Shown: positions 6,725 to 15,371 of the stretch, one piece after another
Layout of the letters: every line of letters begins with the position of its first letter
Position numbering within the stretch: the first letter of the stretch is position 1
NCBI GenBank assembly: GCA_003136575.1
Contig: PLEX01000030.1
Location: forward strand, 2,071 to 66,070
DNA from: Bryobacterales bacterium
GTDB taxonomy: Bacteria > Acidobacteriota > Terriglobia > Bryobacterales > Bryobacteraceae
DNA length: 64,000 bases
Direction of reading: 5' to 3'
The notes under the pieces: generated by a model
What the model was told of the DNA's origin: nothing
Database searches by the model: none
What the model saw: the letters and a program-made list of their open reading frames with translations, nothing else
Translations under genes and position numbers: made by a program

Positions 6725-9700
6725 TTAGAAAGTGACCCGCACACCCAGCTGCACAATCCGGGGATGGTTGATCTGCGTCGTGATCTGGCCGAACGTAGCG
6801 CTGTTGATCGACGTGCTCGGATTCCCGAACTGCGCCGTGTTGGTTGCATTCAGCGCTTCAGCGCGGAACTGGGCCTTGACGCGTTCGCGCACCGTGAACG
6901 TCTTGAACAGCGAAGCGTCCCAGTTGTAAAGGCCTGGGCCGCGAACATTCAGGAAACGGCTGATATTCCCGAATGTCAACACAGGCGCCTGTGAGAACGC
7001 CGCGGGATTGAGCCACCCCGTGCTGCCATTCGCACCGCCCAGGCGCGAATCGGTGGATCCGCTTGTCTGCGGCGAAATGCCCGTCGCGTTGGGAAGCTGA
7101 TAGCTGGCGCCGATCACGCTGTTGGCGTTGGTCTGCGTTACGTCCAGCGGGAATCCGGATTGAACGATATTCGTGATGTTGGCCTGCCATCCACCCACAA
7201 CGTAATCGAGTGCGCGGCTGTCTCTCAGGAACTGCTGGCCTTTGCCGAACGGCAGCTGATAAGTGATCGCGGACGTGAACCGGTTCGGCACGTCCTGTGT
7301 GGCCAGGCTCCGTTCGGCGGCCAGGTTATATGCATTCTGCGCTCCCGATATGCCGGTGATGCCAGAGGCCCCGGCAGTGCTCACGCCGAGCACATCCGTC
7401 TCGTTGCGCGACCACGTATAAGACGCCAGCAGTGTGAGTCCCTTCGCCAGGCGCCGTTGCCCGCGAACGTAGACCGAGTAGTAAATCGCCCGCCCCGCAT
7501 CGTTATTGTTCAGCGCTACCGACGTGTATTGCGGGAAGGGCAGCAGCAGTTGCTCCTGGCTTACGGTCTTGTTCGCCAGCGAACCAACACCCACGTTGGG
7601 AATCCCGTAGAACGGATTGGCCACCGCTTTCGTCAACGCGGCGCTCCCCAGCCCAAAGTAAGACGGATTGAGTTGATCGATGTTCTGGCCGCTGTCATTG
7701 AGATGCAGCGAGTGCGATCCAATAAATCCGGTCGTCAGGACGATTCCGGCCGGCGCCTGCCTCTGCAGTTCGAACGAGTATTCCTGAACATAGCCGGCCG
7801 ATCTCGAGGTCGGCGAAAACACCGTGAGCGCCTGGCCGAGTCCTGAAAGTCCTCCGAGAGTGTTGCCCGTGGGCTGAATGAGGCCATTCGGATAGGGGTT
7901 GGCGAGCGAACCGGAGGGCGTCACGTTGCCGTTCGTCGACGTGATGATAGATGTGGTCTGCGAGTATCCGAGTGTGTTCTGGAAGCTGAAGAACGAGGGC
8001 GCCCAATAGATTCCGTAGCCGCCGCGAACCACAGTCTTCTGGTCCAGCGAATAAGCGAAGCCGGCCCGTGGCGAGAACTTGACAGCCAGAGGATTCCCGG
8101 TGTGCACGGGGTTGCCGTTCACCCCCGCATACTCAACGACCCCGTTGACCGGAATTCCTGCCAGGGCCGTCGCCGGATTCACGGCCGCAGGGTTGAACGA
8201 GCTGATCAGATGGTTGTTCTCCTCCTGAATCCCCGACTCATGTTCCAGCCGTAGCCCGAAATTCACAGTCAGTTTGGAAGATGCGCGATAGTCGTCCTGG
8301 ACATAGCCGCCGAAGTAGCGCAGAAAGTCGTCGAACGGTGAGATCACCGTCATACTGCCGCCGGTCGGGTAACCCAGCAACATAGTTGCGAGGCTGGCCC
8401 CGGTTCCCGGTGTTGCGGTTGTGCCGTTGGCCTGCGTGAACACGGGAGAGAAGCTCAGGCTCGTCGGCCCGGTGGCCGGGATGCCGTAATCATGCAGCGT
8501 GCGGAAATCGAAGCCTGCCTTAAAGCTGTGCTTGCCCAGGAACTTAGCCAGCGTTGTGCTGAAGGTTCGCGAATAGTAAACGTCGCTGTTCGTCGAACCG
8601 CCGCCAAAGCTGGTGAGATCGCTTGTGGAGATGGAGGGAAATGCCGTATCGGGAGTGATCGCCTGCAGGGACGATGGCAAGCCCAGCGATGTCAGCTGAA
8701 AGCCCGCGCTGGCCGTCGGGAATGTCGCCGAGTAGAATCGATTGAACCCCCACCGGACCGTCAGCACTGTCGAAGGATTCAGCGTGACTGTAGCATTTGC
8801 CGCCGTAGCGTCGATCCTTCGGAACAGCAGCGTCTGCCCAGGCGATGCAATATTGCCGAACGTCGACGGATTATCCGTCTCGCCGGTCTTCTGGTGAATG
8901 TACGACCCGGATAAGCGTAACCAGCTTGTCAGTTGATCATCTGCCTTGGTGGTGTATTGATCGCCGCGATTCGGATACGCTCCTGTGTAGATATAGTCGT
9001 TCGATCCGTAATACGGAACGGTCGTGTTGGGCAGCGGATAGTAAGACGCCAGAGCCAGTCCGACCGGACTCAGACGGCTGGCGGGAATCACATTGCCCGG
9101 AAACTGAAGCCTCGCTCCGGCCGCGTTCGTGTTGAACGGGTCGTAGATGATCTGTTGCCCACCCTTGCTGTAGAGGCTCTGTGAGAAATCGCCCTGGCGT
9201 TCCAGTGCTGTCGGGACCTCGTTATAAGTGTTCGAGGGGTCCAACTCACGATATGACTCCGTGGCCACAAAAAAGAACAGCCTGTTGCGGCCGTTGAAGA
9301 CTTTGGGGATGATGACAGGCCCACCCAGCGAGCCTGCCCAGTCCTTGAACGGCTGATTCGGCCTCGCCTGACCGGATGCGTTGGAGAAGAAGTTGTTCGC
9401 CAGTAAATCGGTAAATCGGATGTGTCCCACCGCGCTGCCGTGCAGATCGTTGGTGCCGGATTTGAGCGTGGAATTGAACGTGCCCCCGCCCGTTCGTCCG
9501 GCGTCCGCGTCATAAGTGTTGGCCTGCAGCTTAACTTCCTGAACGGCTTCCGGCGATGGAATAAATACCGCGCGGTTATTCGAATCCGTAATAGAAATGC
9601 CGTCCACCAGCGCGTTGTTAGTGCGGATCGGCCCGCCCGCGATGGAAACCTGTGAGTTGGCGTTCTGGTCCTGCATGCGGCCCATGACCGGGTTGTTGGC

Positions 9701-10174
9701 AAACACCACCGACTGCGCAAGTTTCGCGAAGAAGAACGAATTGCGGCCCAGCGACGGCAGGTCCTCGATCTGCTGTGTAGAAACAACCTGTCCCGTGGAC
9801 GCAGACTCGGTATCGAGAGGCGGAGCGTCCGCTACGACATTGACCGACTCTGTCACCTGACCCAGTTCAAGCGTGACGTCAACGCCTACAGCCGAGTGTG
9901 TGGCGACTTCAACTCCCTTGCGTTCCGATTTCTTGAAGCCGGTTGCTTCTACGGCCAGGGTGTAAGTCGACGGAGTAACAGCGGTGAATACGTACTCCCC
10001 CTGGTCGTTGGTCACGGTTGAGCGGCTGAAATGCGTCCCTTCGTCCGTGATGGTCACTTTGGCGGATGGTTCGCTGGCCCCACTCTGGTCCAGAATCCGG
10101 CCGCGCAAACTACCCTGAAAAGTCTGGCCGAAAGTCAGGCCTGCAAATACTACGGCGATTATGAAAAACTTCAT
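6725..10174 (-). CDS. Oar-like TonB-dependent outer-membrane receptor
   Basis: A 1149-residue outer-membrane protein. The signal peptide (MKFFIIAVVFAGLTFG) is followed by a carboxypeptidase-regulatory-like beta sandwich at about residues 20-100 ('GSLRGRILDQSGASEPSAKV'), a plug domain at about 105-240 ('PSLGRNSFFFAKLAQSVV') and a long beta barrel that ends in the canonical aromatic residue ('RIVQLGVRVTF'). This domain order is typical of the large Oar/Cna-B type receptors that are greatly expanded in Acidobacteriota. The ligand cannot be deduced; saccharides, peptides or metal complexes are possible. It is the most upstream gene of the minus-strand run extending to the window edge, with 24 bases to the next gene. 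Confidence 0.9.
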   Translation of the reverse strand: MKFFIIAVVFAGLTFGQTFQGSLRGRILDQSGASEPSAKVTITDEGTHFSRSTVTNDQGEYVFTAVTPSTYTLAVEATGFKKSERKGVEVATHSAVGVDVTLELGQVTESVNVVADAPPLDTESASTGQVVSTQQIEDLPSLGRNSFFFAKLAQSVVFANNPVMGRMQDQNANSQVSIAGGPIRTNNALVDGISITDSNNRAVFIPSPEAVQEVKLQANTYDADAGRTGGGTFNSTLKSGTNDLHGSAVGHIRFTDLLANNFFSNASGQARPNQPFKDWAGSLGGPVIIPKVFNGRNRLFFFVATESYRELDPSNTYNEVPTALERQGDFSQSLYSKGGQQIIYDPFNTNAAGARLQFPGNVIPASRLSPVGLALASYYPLPNTTVPYYGSNDYIYTGAYPNRGDQYTTKADDQLTSWLRLSGSYIHQKTGETDNPSTFGNIASPGQTLLFRRIDATAANATVTLNPSTVLTVRWGFNRFYSATFPTASAGFQLTSLGLPSSLQAITPDTAFPSISTSDLTSFGGGSTNSDVYYSRTFSTTLAKFLGKHSFKAGFDFRTLHDYGIPATGPTSLSFSPVFTQANGTTATPGTGASLATMLLGYPTGGSMTVISPFDDFLRYFGGYVQDDYRASSKLTVNFGLRLEHESGIQEENNHLISSFNPAAVNPATALAGIPVNGVVEYAGVNGNPVHTGNPLAVKFSPRAGFAYSLDQKTVVRGGYGIYWAPSFFSFQNTLGYSQTTSIITSTNGNVTPSGSLANPYPNGLIQPTGNTLGGLSGLGQALTVFSPTSRSAGYVQEYSFELQRQAPAGIVLTTGFIGSHSLHLNDSGQNIDQLNPSYFGLGSAALTKAVANPFYGIPNVGVGSLANKTVSQEQLLLPFPQYTSVALNNNDAGRAIYYSVYVRGQRRLAKGLTLLASYTWSRNETDVLGVSTAGASGITGISGAQNAYNLAAERSLATQDVPNRFTSAITYQLPFGKGQQFLRDSRALDYVVGGWQANITNIVQSGFPLDVTQTNANSVIGASYQLPNATGISPQTSGSTDSRLGGANGSTGWLNPAAFSQAPVLTFGNISRFLNVRGPGLYNWDASLFKTFTVRERVKAQFRAEALNATNTAQFGNPSTSINSATFGQITTQINHPRIVQLGVRVTF

Positions 10175-10326
10175 GGTCTCCCCTCGATGTCACTGAATTC
10201 GTCTTCGGTGCGTCGCGGCGAAACTAAGGCTGCTCGGGGAGCCTTCCAGTCAGGGGAACCTCTCGGGTCACGCCGGGCGGCGGACAAGGGAGGCTAGTTC
10301 AGATATCTGGTACTTTGTACAGCTTT

Positions 10327-11046
10327 CTACTTCGTTATTACGTTTTCTCTCAGAGGATGACGCCCGATCAGATCCACGGCGACATCTTTCAGCTTTCTTC
10401 GCGTCTTCCGGCTGGTCTGCCGAAGATGCGCATGAGCCTCTTCCTCGGACATTCCGTGCACGCTCTGCAGAATTGCCTTGGCCCGATTTGTCAGTCGGCG
10501 TTCTTCCACTTCTTCCTCCAGAGTCCTGGACAACTGCTCCAACACGCGTCCCGCGGAAGCGGGCCGCAGAACTCCCTCGACGTGCCGGGTGATAGCCTCC
10601 ACAGGGTTTGAATCACTGCGGTTGCCCAGAATGCCCCGCACCCGGTCCGCTATCTTCGAGTCCATCAGACGCACTTCCAGATCGGCAACTTCACTCGCGA
10701 GTTCCGAATACCTCCCGGTCGTTTGTGCCGCAGACCACACTGCATCAATGGATGCTGCAATGCGATCCAGTTGCTCCCGCACCCGCCTCGCCCGGCTTTC
10801 GTCCTGAAAAGAAAATGCGAGAATTCCGTCGGTGCCCATTCTGTAAGTCACGACGCCTGCCGGAGCGCTCGTGACGGCGCTTTCGTCGATCCCGATTCCG
10901 AACGCGTCCTGGCGAACCAGCGATTGGCCATCCTGGTTTTTCCTGAACAGCGCATATCCATCCGCCCCAGTCTCACGCATTGCGAACTGTGCGAGTGCGG
11001 ACAGGCTGTTTTGAAATGGCTTGGGTCTCGTTTTCCGCTCTTGCAT
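10327..11046 (-). CDS. ANTAR-domain RNA-binding antiterminator with GAF-like sensor
   Basis: A 239-residue protein. Residues of about 15-110 look like a degenerate GAF sensor ('RETGADGYALFRKNQDGQSL'). A helical linker follows, and residues of about 178-232 are an ANTAR domain: 'EERRLTNRAKAILQSVHGMS' then 'EEEAHAHLRQTSRKTRRKLKDVA', with the family's conserved Ala and aromatic/hydrophobic spacing. ANTAR proteins bind paired RNA hairpins in leader transcripts and prevent termination. It is the third gene of a unit transcribed from 12708-12736, preceded by a PIG-L deacetylase and a second GAF-like protein. The RNA target is unknown; the operon's own leader is a candidate. Confidence 0.8.
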   Translation of the reverse strand: MQERKTRPKPFQNSLSALAQFAMRETGADGYALFRKNQDGQSLVRQDAFGIGIDESAVTSAPAGVVTYRMGTDGILAFSFQDESRARRVREQLDRIAASIDAVWSAAQTTGRYSELASEVADLEVRLMDSKIADRVRGILGNRSDSNPVEAITRHVEGVLRPASAGRVLEQLSRTLEEEVEERRLTNRAKAILQSVHGMSEEEAHAHLRQTSRKTRRKLKDVAVDLIGRHPLRENVITK

Positions 11047-11058
11047 GTAGTTGGTCCG

Positions 11059-12033
11059 TTACGCCACGTTCTGAACGCTGTGGCGCGAATGGGATTGCTG
11101 TTCCATAGCTTGCACCAGCTCTCGCCAGCGTGCCGCGCCAGCCTCGCCGCTGGCCTCAAAGAGCCAGAAATGTTCGTGAGTTCTTCGTCCGAGTTCCATC
11201 TGGAAGAACCCCTGCGACTTGTGTTCGGCGATCACCCAGTTCACGACGATGCCGTAGTCGAGCGACGGATGGCAGCTCAGCGGCGTCCTCCGGTCGAAAA
11301 CCCAGACCGGTTCCGGGCTGGTTGTTCGGGTCACCGGATAGCCGTCCAACTCCGAAAACCCGCGAGGTTCTTCGGCGGCGAAGGCTACGGTCCGGACGCC
11401 CAGTGCCGCCGGACGGTCTTCGGGTTCCAGTTCGGCCACTGCTTCCAGCGTGAGCGCCGCCACGGTCTGGTGATGCCCGTGCGTATGCGCTGTCGGCAGC
11501 AGAAGCAGAACCAGATCGTATTTCCCGAATTGCAGCAGAGAACGGAGTTCCTGTTGGATCCGCCTGATATCCCAGGCGTCGAATGCGTCCGCCGCATTCA
11601 GTGTCATTCCCGTGTCGAGCTGGCCGAGGAAATAGCTGTTGCGGATGCCAAGAATCCGGCTGGCACGCATGACTTCTTCGCGCCGGATCTGCCCGAGCAG
11701 TTCACGCCGGTCTGCCGCGGTCGTCAGCGGCAGCCGGTAGTAAGCCTCGGCCAGAGCTGCGTATTGATGTCCCCCTTCGCCATTCGTCACCACCACCTGA
11801 TCCACAATGCCACCGCACTCGTGCGCAATCCGATAGACCACCGCGGCACTTTCCGATTCGTCATCGGGGTGGGCATTCACCAGCAGCGCCTTGATTTGCC
11901 TGTCGTCTTCCGCCGCCACCGCGGTGAAGGCCGCGGCGTCCGGCCACATTGCGGCGCTGGCTGTGATCGACCATTGAAACCGGTCATCCGATCGATGCCG
12001 GGGCCGCTGAAATCGTGCCGCCGTGCTCATCAC
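11059..12033 (-). CDS. PIG-L/LmbE family deacetylase
   Basis: A 324-residue protein with the hallmark zinc-binding motif 'ALLVNAHPDDESESAAVVYR' (His55-Pro-Asp-Asp58) and a second metal-ligand block 'PTAHTHGHHQTVAALTLEA'. These define the N-acetylglucosaminyl-phosphatidylinositol / mycothiol-type deacetylase family, which removes acetyl groups from N-acetylglucosamine-like substrates. The first 45 residues precede the fold and contain no signal peptide. The ATG overlaps the stop of the GAF-like gene upstream (ATGA). Finding this enzyme between two GAF/ANTAR regulators suggests a signalling role on a sugar conjugate, but the substrate cannot be read from sequence. Confidence 0.85.
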   Translation of the reverse strand: MMSTAARFQRPRHRSDDRFQWSITASAAMWPDAAAFTAVAAEDDRQIKALLVNAHPDDESESAAVVYRIAHECGGIVDQVVVTNGEGGHQYAALAEAYYRLPLTTAADRRELLGQIRREEVMRASRILGIRNSYFLGQLDTGMTLNAADAFDAWDIRRIQQELRSLLQFGKYDLVLLLLPTAHTHGHHQTVAALTLEAVAELEPEDRPAALGVRTVAFAAEEPRGFSELDGYPVTRTTSPEPVWVFDRRTPLSCHPSLDYGIVVNWVIAEHKSQGFFQMELGRRTHEHFWLFEASGEAGAARWRELVQAMEQQSHSRHSVQNVA

Positions 12034-12428
12034 GCTGCCTCCGGAACCGCATGCGGAAACGTCTGTGTTCGCCTCAGCACTTCAACCAATTGCCGGGCAA
12101 CATGCGACGTGAGATCCGGCAGCATCTTTCCCGGCACCCCGAACGTTCCGAAGCACGCGATCAACCGTCCCACTTTCCGGTTCCCCACTGTTAACGGCGC
12201 CGTGTACAGTCCGCGAAAGGGAAATTCCCGCGAATCCATGAATGCCGCGGTCGATTTCGCCACCGAGGGCGACATTCCTTCGTCGGTCAGGTCGACTAAC
12301 AGCGCCGCGCTCCCGATCTCCCCCGATAGCACCGACTGAAACATCTCAATCGCCTCATCGATGTTCTTCGATTGACGCGAGAGCCGGGTGATTACAGGTA
12401 CAAGATCTCTTTCACTTCCCAGTGTCAT
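12030..12428 (-). CDS. Small GAF-like protein, first gene of the ANTAR operon
   Basis: A 132-residue protein (MTLGSERDLVPVITRLSRQS) that resembles a single GAF domain: an N-terminal helix, 'EIGSAALLVDLTDEGMSPSV' and 'LYTAPLTVGNRKVGRLIACFG', with a terminal helix 'DLTSHVARQLVEVLRRTQ'. The start is supported by a GGAAGG ribosome-binding site about 8 bases upstream. It overlaps the PIG-L gene by 4 bases. No DNA-binding or enzymatic domain is attached, so it may sense a small ligand and act on the PIG-L or ANTAR partner. The assignment rests on overall pattern and context rather than a diagnostic motif. Confidence 0.55.
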   Translation of the reverse strand: MTLGSERDLVPVITRLSRQSKNIDEAIEMFQSVLSGEIGSAALLVDLTDEGMSPSVAKSTAAFMDSREFPFRGLYTAPLTVGNRKVGRLIACFGTFGVPGKMLPDLTSHVARQLVEVLRRTQTFPHAVPEAA

Positions 12429-12700
12429 GACATTTTCCTTCCGAATGAAAACTGAATCGCCTGTCTCGCCAGTCCGTCAAAGGCCACGGGATGACACCCA
12501 TGGGTTGCTCAATAACCCGAATTTCGACGAGTCACCGACGACAACGATAGGTAAGAAAGGGGGAAGTGCGGCTGGACGGGTTTTGGATGAAGTCGTTGGA
12601 CATGGGCAGCTCCTGAGACTGATGGCGACCGCAACCCGAGCGGCCTGGCCAGTGCGGCAAATACAAGGTGCCATTGAGACTGGCGTTAAAGTCTACTAAC
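12429..12700 (-). promoter_or_regulatory. Leader of the GAF/PIG-L/ANTAR operon with short ORF and hairpins
   Basis: About 270 bases lie between the promoter and the first ATG. They hold a possible 23-codon ORF from ATG 12603 to a TGA at 12532 (MSNDFIQNPSSRTS...), preceded by AGGAG at a good distance, and two adjacent hairpins near 12490-12525: GGGTT-ATTGAGC-AACCC and CATGGG-TGTCAT-CCCGTG. Because the operon encodes an ANTAR protein, paired hairpins in its leader are of interest. Loop one has A at position 1 and G at position 4 but seven bases instead of six, so the match to a known ANTAR target is incomplete. Confidence 0.35.
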
Positions 12701-12707
12701 ATGATCG

Positions 12708-12736
12708 AGTATAGGGCAATTTCAAAAGCTTGTCAA
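12708..12736 (-). promoter_or_regulatory. Near-consensus sigma-70 promoter of the GAF/PIG-L/ANTAR operon
   Basis: On the minus strand the sequence reads TTGACA (12736-12731), 17 bases, then TATACT (12713-12708). The -35 matches consensus perfectly, the spacing is optimal and the -10 has one mismatch. Transcription would start near 12700 and read into the operon. The strand is AT-rich locally compared with the surroundings. Confidence 0.7.
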
Positions 12737-13040
12737 GACAAAAAGAGAGGCAAGGTGAGCACCCTGATGCAGCGGTCGATGGCCAGACGGATCAGTCGTG
12801 TGGGCGACCATCCGGCGAATGGTGTGACACGGGGCGTTTTCGATACTTGTTCGCGTGGCAGCAGTTGCGGGCAGGACGGAGCAAGGTCCCGGCCCCCACC
12901 CCCCGTAGATTCATTTTGCGATACAGTCATCTTGTCGGACATGCGCCTTTTATCGAATAGTGTCTTAACCGTTTGTTTGAGTTCAGCGCGGCTTACCCCA
13001 GATCGGCACGGTGTGTCTTTAAGTTCAAAGGACGTAAAAT

Positions 13041-13594
13041 ATGACGACGAATACGACGAGAATCGCAATAGCGAAGGACTTTCTTGCCCTGACGAAGCCC
13101 CGGATTACCTGGCTCATCGTGGTTACCACGGCGGTTGGATATTTCTTCGGGGCAAAGCCCGGGCTGTGGCATTGGGCGACGATTTTGCGTCTGGCCCATA
13201 CATTGATTGGGACGGCATTGTTGGCTTCGGCGACGGCTACGCTAAATGAGTGGTACGAACGGGAATCCGACGCCAAAATGCGCCGTACATCGCGCCGACC
13301 GCTTCCAGCCGGAACGATTGGGCCGAACCGCGCCCTCGGTTTTGGCATCTCGTTAGCGATTTGCGGCGCCGCAGAGCTGGCCTGGGCCGTCAATCCGTTA
13401 AGCCGCCGGCCATTGGTGTCTTGACGCTCGCAGCCTATCTTTTCGTATACACGCCGCTGAAACGGTATTCCCCGGTATCCACAACGGTGGCCGCGTTTGC
13501 GGGTGCGATGCCTCCACTGATCGGGTATGCTGCGGCAAATGGAAACCTGAGCGCGGATGCATGGGCGCTCGCCGCGATTCTTTTCGTGTGGCAG
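13041..13594 (+). pseudogene. ctaB: Haem O synthase (protoheme IX farnesyltransferase), 5' part, interrupted
   Basis: The start MTTNTTRIAIAKDFLALTKP, the 'TKPRITWLIVVTTAVGY' helix and the prenyl-diphosphate-binding block 'TLNEWYERESDAKMRRTSRR' followed by 'PLPAG' identify the UbiA-type enzyme that farnesylates haem B for cytochrome oxidases. At about 13400-13425 the reading frame is lost by one missing base: 'AWAVNPLS' is followed in the shifted frame by 'IGVLTLAAYLFVYTPLKRYS' and 'MPPLIGYAAANG'. The gene then stops making sense after 'ILFVWQ' at 13594, exactly where a mobile element begins. The remainder is at 17564-17912. Two independent lesions mean this copy is dead unless the frameshift is a sequence error. 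Confidence 0.9.
13588..13594 (+). repeat. 7-bp direct repeat flanking the element, left copy
   Basis: GTGGCAG lies immediately left of the inverted repeat and recurs immediately right of the element at 17564-17570. Joining the two flanks through a single copy restores the expected haem O synthase residues Trp-Gln-Phe-Pro-His. Confidence 0.9.
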
Positions 13595-13607
13595 TTGACC
13601 GGCCAAT
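13595..13607 (+). repeat. Left 13-bp terminal inverted repeat
   Basis: TTGACCGGCCAAT, the exact reverse complement of 17551-17563. Similarity ends after base 13, apart from two T residues at positions 16 and 17. Confidence 0.9.
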
Positions 13608-13610
13608 CCT

Positions 13611-14285
13611 TTGAGCCGCAGCACAAATAGTGGCCAGCGGAAAAGCGGTATTCTTTTCCAGTTGAGATTTTTTACTGGGAGGCGAGGACTCCGCTTTGGG
13701 TTTCAGATCTGGGCAGGTCGTAACCCGCGCAGAGTCCCCATTGCTACGATTCTCTTTATCCCACTTTCCGATGGGCAGAGCAACCCGGAAACTGTCTGGG
13801 CCGCAGAATGGACCGCCGTCATACTGCGACGATGCCCGGTTTGTGATCGCGACTCGATCATTGGCCACGGCCGCCGGCGCAAGCAGGCTCACGATGAACA
13901 TCATGACTGGATTGAGATCCGGCGCGGCATTTGTAATTGTTGCGGCACGACCTTCACCTTCTTGCCGTCTTTTTCTCTCCCCTACACACACTACAGCCTG
14001 TTGGCTCGCAGTGAGGCATTGCGGCTCTACTTTGTGGAAGACTGCTCGCTGGAATCCGCGGCGCCCACCGTCATCGATCCCGACCGAGTAGCCGATCCTT
14101 CTACCCTTCTCCGTTGGTTTCGCAGCCTGGATTGCTCTCAGCCGTCGTTTTCGTTCCTGCGCAAGACTCTGGCGGCAGCGGCCCAGTGTCTTGCGCGCGG
14201 CGAGGTTATCCGTCACGGTGCTTTACAGTTATCCTGGCCTTCGCTCGCTTCTTTTCTACAACTGCTTTGGCCGCTGCGTCTCTAA
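13611..14285 (+). CDS. DUF6431-like zinc-ribbon protein of the transposon
   Basis: The longest frame gives 224 residues from a TTG just inside the left inverted repeat; the true start may be further in, near 'IATILFIPLSDG' (around 13743), as there is no ATG. A zinc ribbon is formed by C75-PV-C78 and C108-N-CC111 around a basic loop 'GHGRRRKQAHDEHHDWIEIR'. It continues 'TFTFLPSFSLPYTHYSLLAR' and a helix-turn-helix-like segment ending 'DPSTLLRWFRSLD'. This is the pattern of DUF6431 proteins found in transposon contexts. It probably binds the element's DNA ends or helps target choice; this is inference from the zinc ribbon and from position. Confidence 0.6.
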   Translation: MSRSTNSGQRKSGILFQLRFFTGRRGLRFGFQIWAGRNPRRVPIATILFIPLSDGQSNPETVWAAEWTAVILRRCPVCDRDSIIGHGRRRKQAHDEHHDWIEIRRGICNCCGTTFTFLPSFSLPYTHYSLLARSEALRLYFVEDCSLESAAPTVIDPDRVADPSTLLRWFRSLDCSQPSFSFLRKTLAAAAQCLARGEVIRHGALQLSWPSLASFLQLLWPLRL

Positions 14286-14363
14286 GAAGTTCTTCCACCC
14301 ACCATCCTTGCCTGGGAAAGCGGACTGATTCCGCGTAGCCTCGATTTTGAGAGGAGCGGCCCC

Positions 14364-15371
14364 ATGGACCCGGATCTGGAACAACTCAAACAGCACCTGC
14401 CAATGCTGGAATATCTGCAGCGGCATAACTGGACCCCTCGCCGACGCAGTGCCCGGCAGGAGTTTGTGGGCTTGTGTCCCCTGCACGAGGAAGCACGCCC
14501 TTCCTTTTACGTCAACGCCTGTAAAAACTTGTTCTATTGCCACGGATGTGGGCACGGCGGCGATCTGATTCGGTTTGTGGAACTCTTCCTCCACGTTTCA
14601 TTCCGCCAGAGTGTTGCGCATCTGCAGCAGGAACTGGCATCGAGGGCCCGCTCCGCGGCTGCCGCTGAGTTGCTGGCGCAGACCGTCGCCTACTATCAGC
14701 TTCAACTTCATCGCACTTCGGAAGCGGTTCGATATCTGGAACATCGTGGCCTGCGGGATTCCGCCATCATCGAAGAACTCGGCATTGGCTACGCTCCCGG
14801 CGGGAGACTGCGGGGTCATCTCACCGCCCAGGGCTATCCGTTCGATCTGCTGCTCCATACTGGCCTGATTGACAACCAGGGTCGCGACGCTTTCTGCCGA
14901 CGTGTAATCTTCCCGTGCCGGCAGCATGGCCGGATCGTGAACCTCTACGGCCGCAGTATCGGAACGGCTTTTCCGCATCGTTTGCTGCCGCGATCTAAGG
15001 GCGGCCTCTTTGCCTGGGACTCCGTCAGCCAATGCTCTACAGTAATTCTGGTCGAAGGACTGTTCGACTTGGCCGTGCTCTGGCAGTCCGGCTTCCGCAA
15101 CACCACATCCGCACTGGGCACCCATCTTACTCCCGCTCAACTCGATCAGCTCTGCGACCGGCCTGGTCGCCTGATCTACATCGTCTTCGATCAGGATGAA
15201 AACCAGGCAGGCCAGCAGGCTTCTCAGCACCTCAGGCTTCGTCTGGAACGCGCCGGCGGGACCGCCCTCATCGTCCGGTTACCGGCTGGACATGATCCTA
15301 ACAGCTATTTCGTCTCCGGAGCCACCGCTAACGACTTCGCCGCTCGCCTCGAAGGAGCACAACCGTTGTGA
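14364..15371 (+). CDS. DnaG-like primase, CHC2 zinc finger plus TOPRIM domain
   Basis: A 335-residue protein with a CHC2 zinc finger at residues 38-62 (C38-PL-H41 and C59-HG-C62), a helical middle part ('VRYLEHRGLRDSAIIEELGI' is a DnaG-core signature) and a TOPRIM domain at about 225-300 with the catalytic Glu in 'TVILVEGLFDLAVLW' and the Asp pair in 'YIVFDQDENQAG'. All the metal-binding landmarks of an active primase are present, but the C-terminal helicase-binding domain of chromosomal DnaG is missing. It lies in an element with two recombinases and overlaps the first of them by 4 bases (GTGA). Priming replication of an excised circle or of a transposition intermediate is a reasonable inference. 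Confidence 0.85.
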   Translation: MDPDLEQLKQHLPMLEYLQRHNWTPRRRSARQEFVGLCPLHEEARPSFYVNACKNLFYCHGCGHGGDLIRFVELFLHVSFRQSVAHLQQELASRARSAAAAELLAQTVAYYQLQLHRTSEAVRYLEHRGLRDSAIIEELGIGYAPGGRLRGHLTAQGYPFDLLLHTGLIDNQGRDAFCRRVIFPCRQHGRIVNLYGRSIGTAFPHRLLPRSKGGLFAWDSVSQCSTVILVEGLFDLAVLWQSGFRNTTSALGTHLTPAQLDQLCDRPGRLIYIVFDQDENQAGQQASQHLRLRLERAGGTALIVRLPAGHDPNSYFVSGATANDFAARLEGAQPL

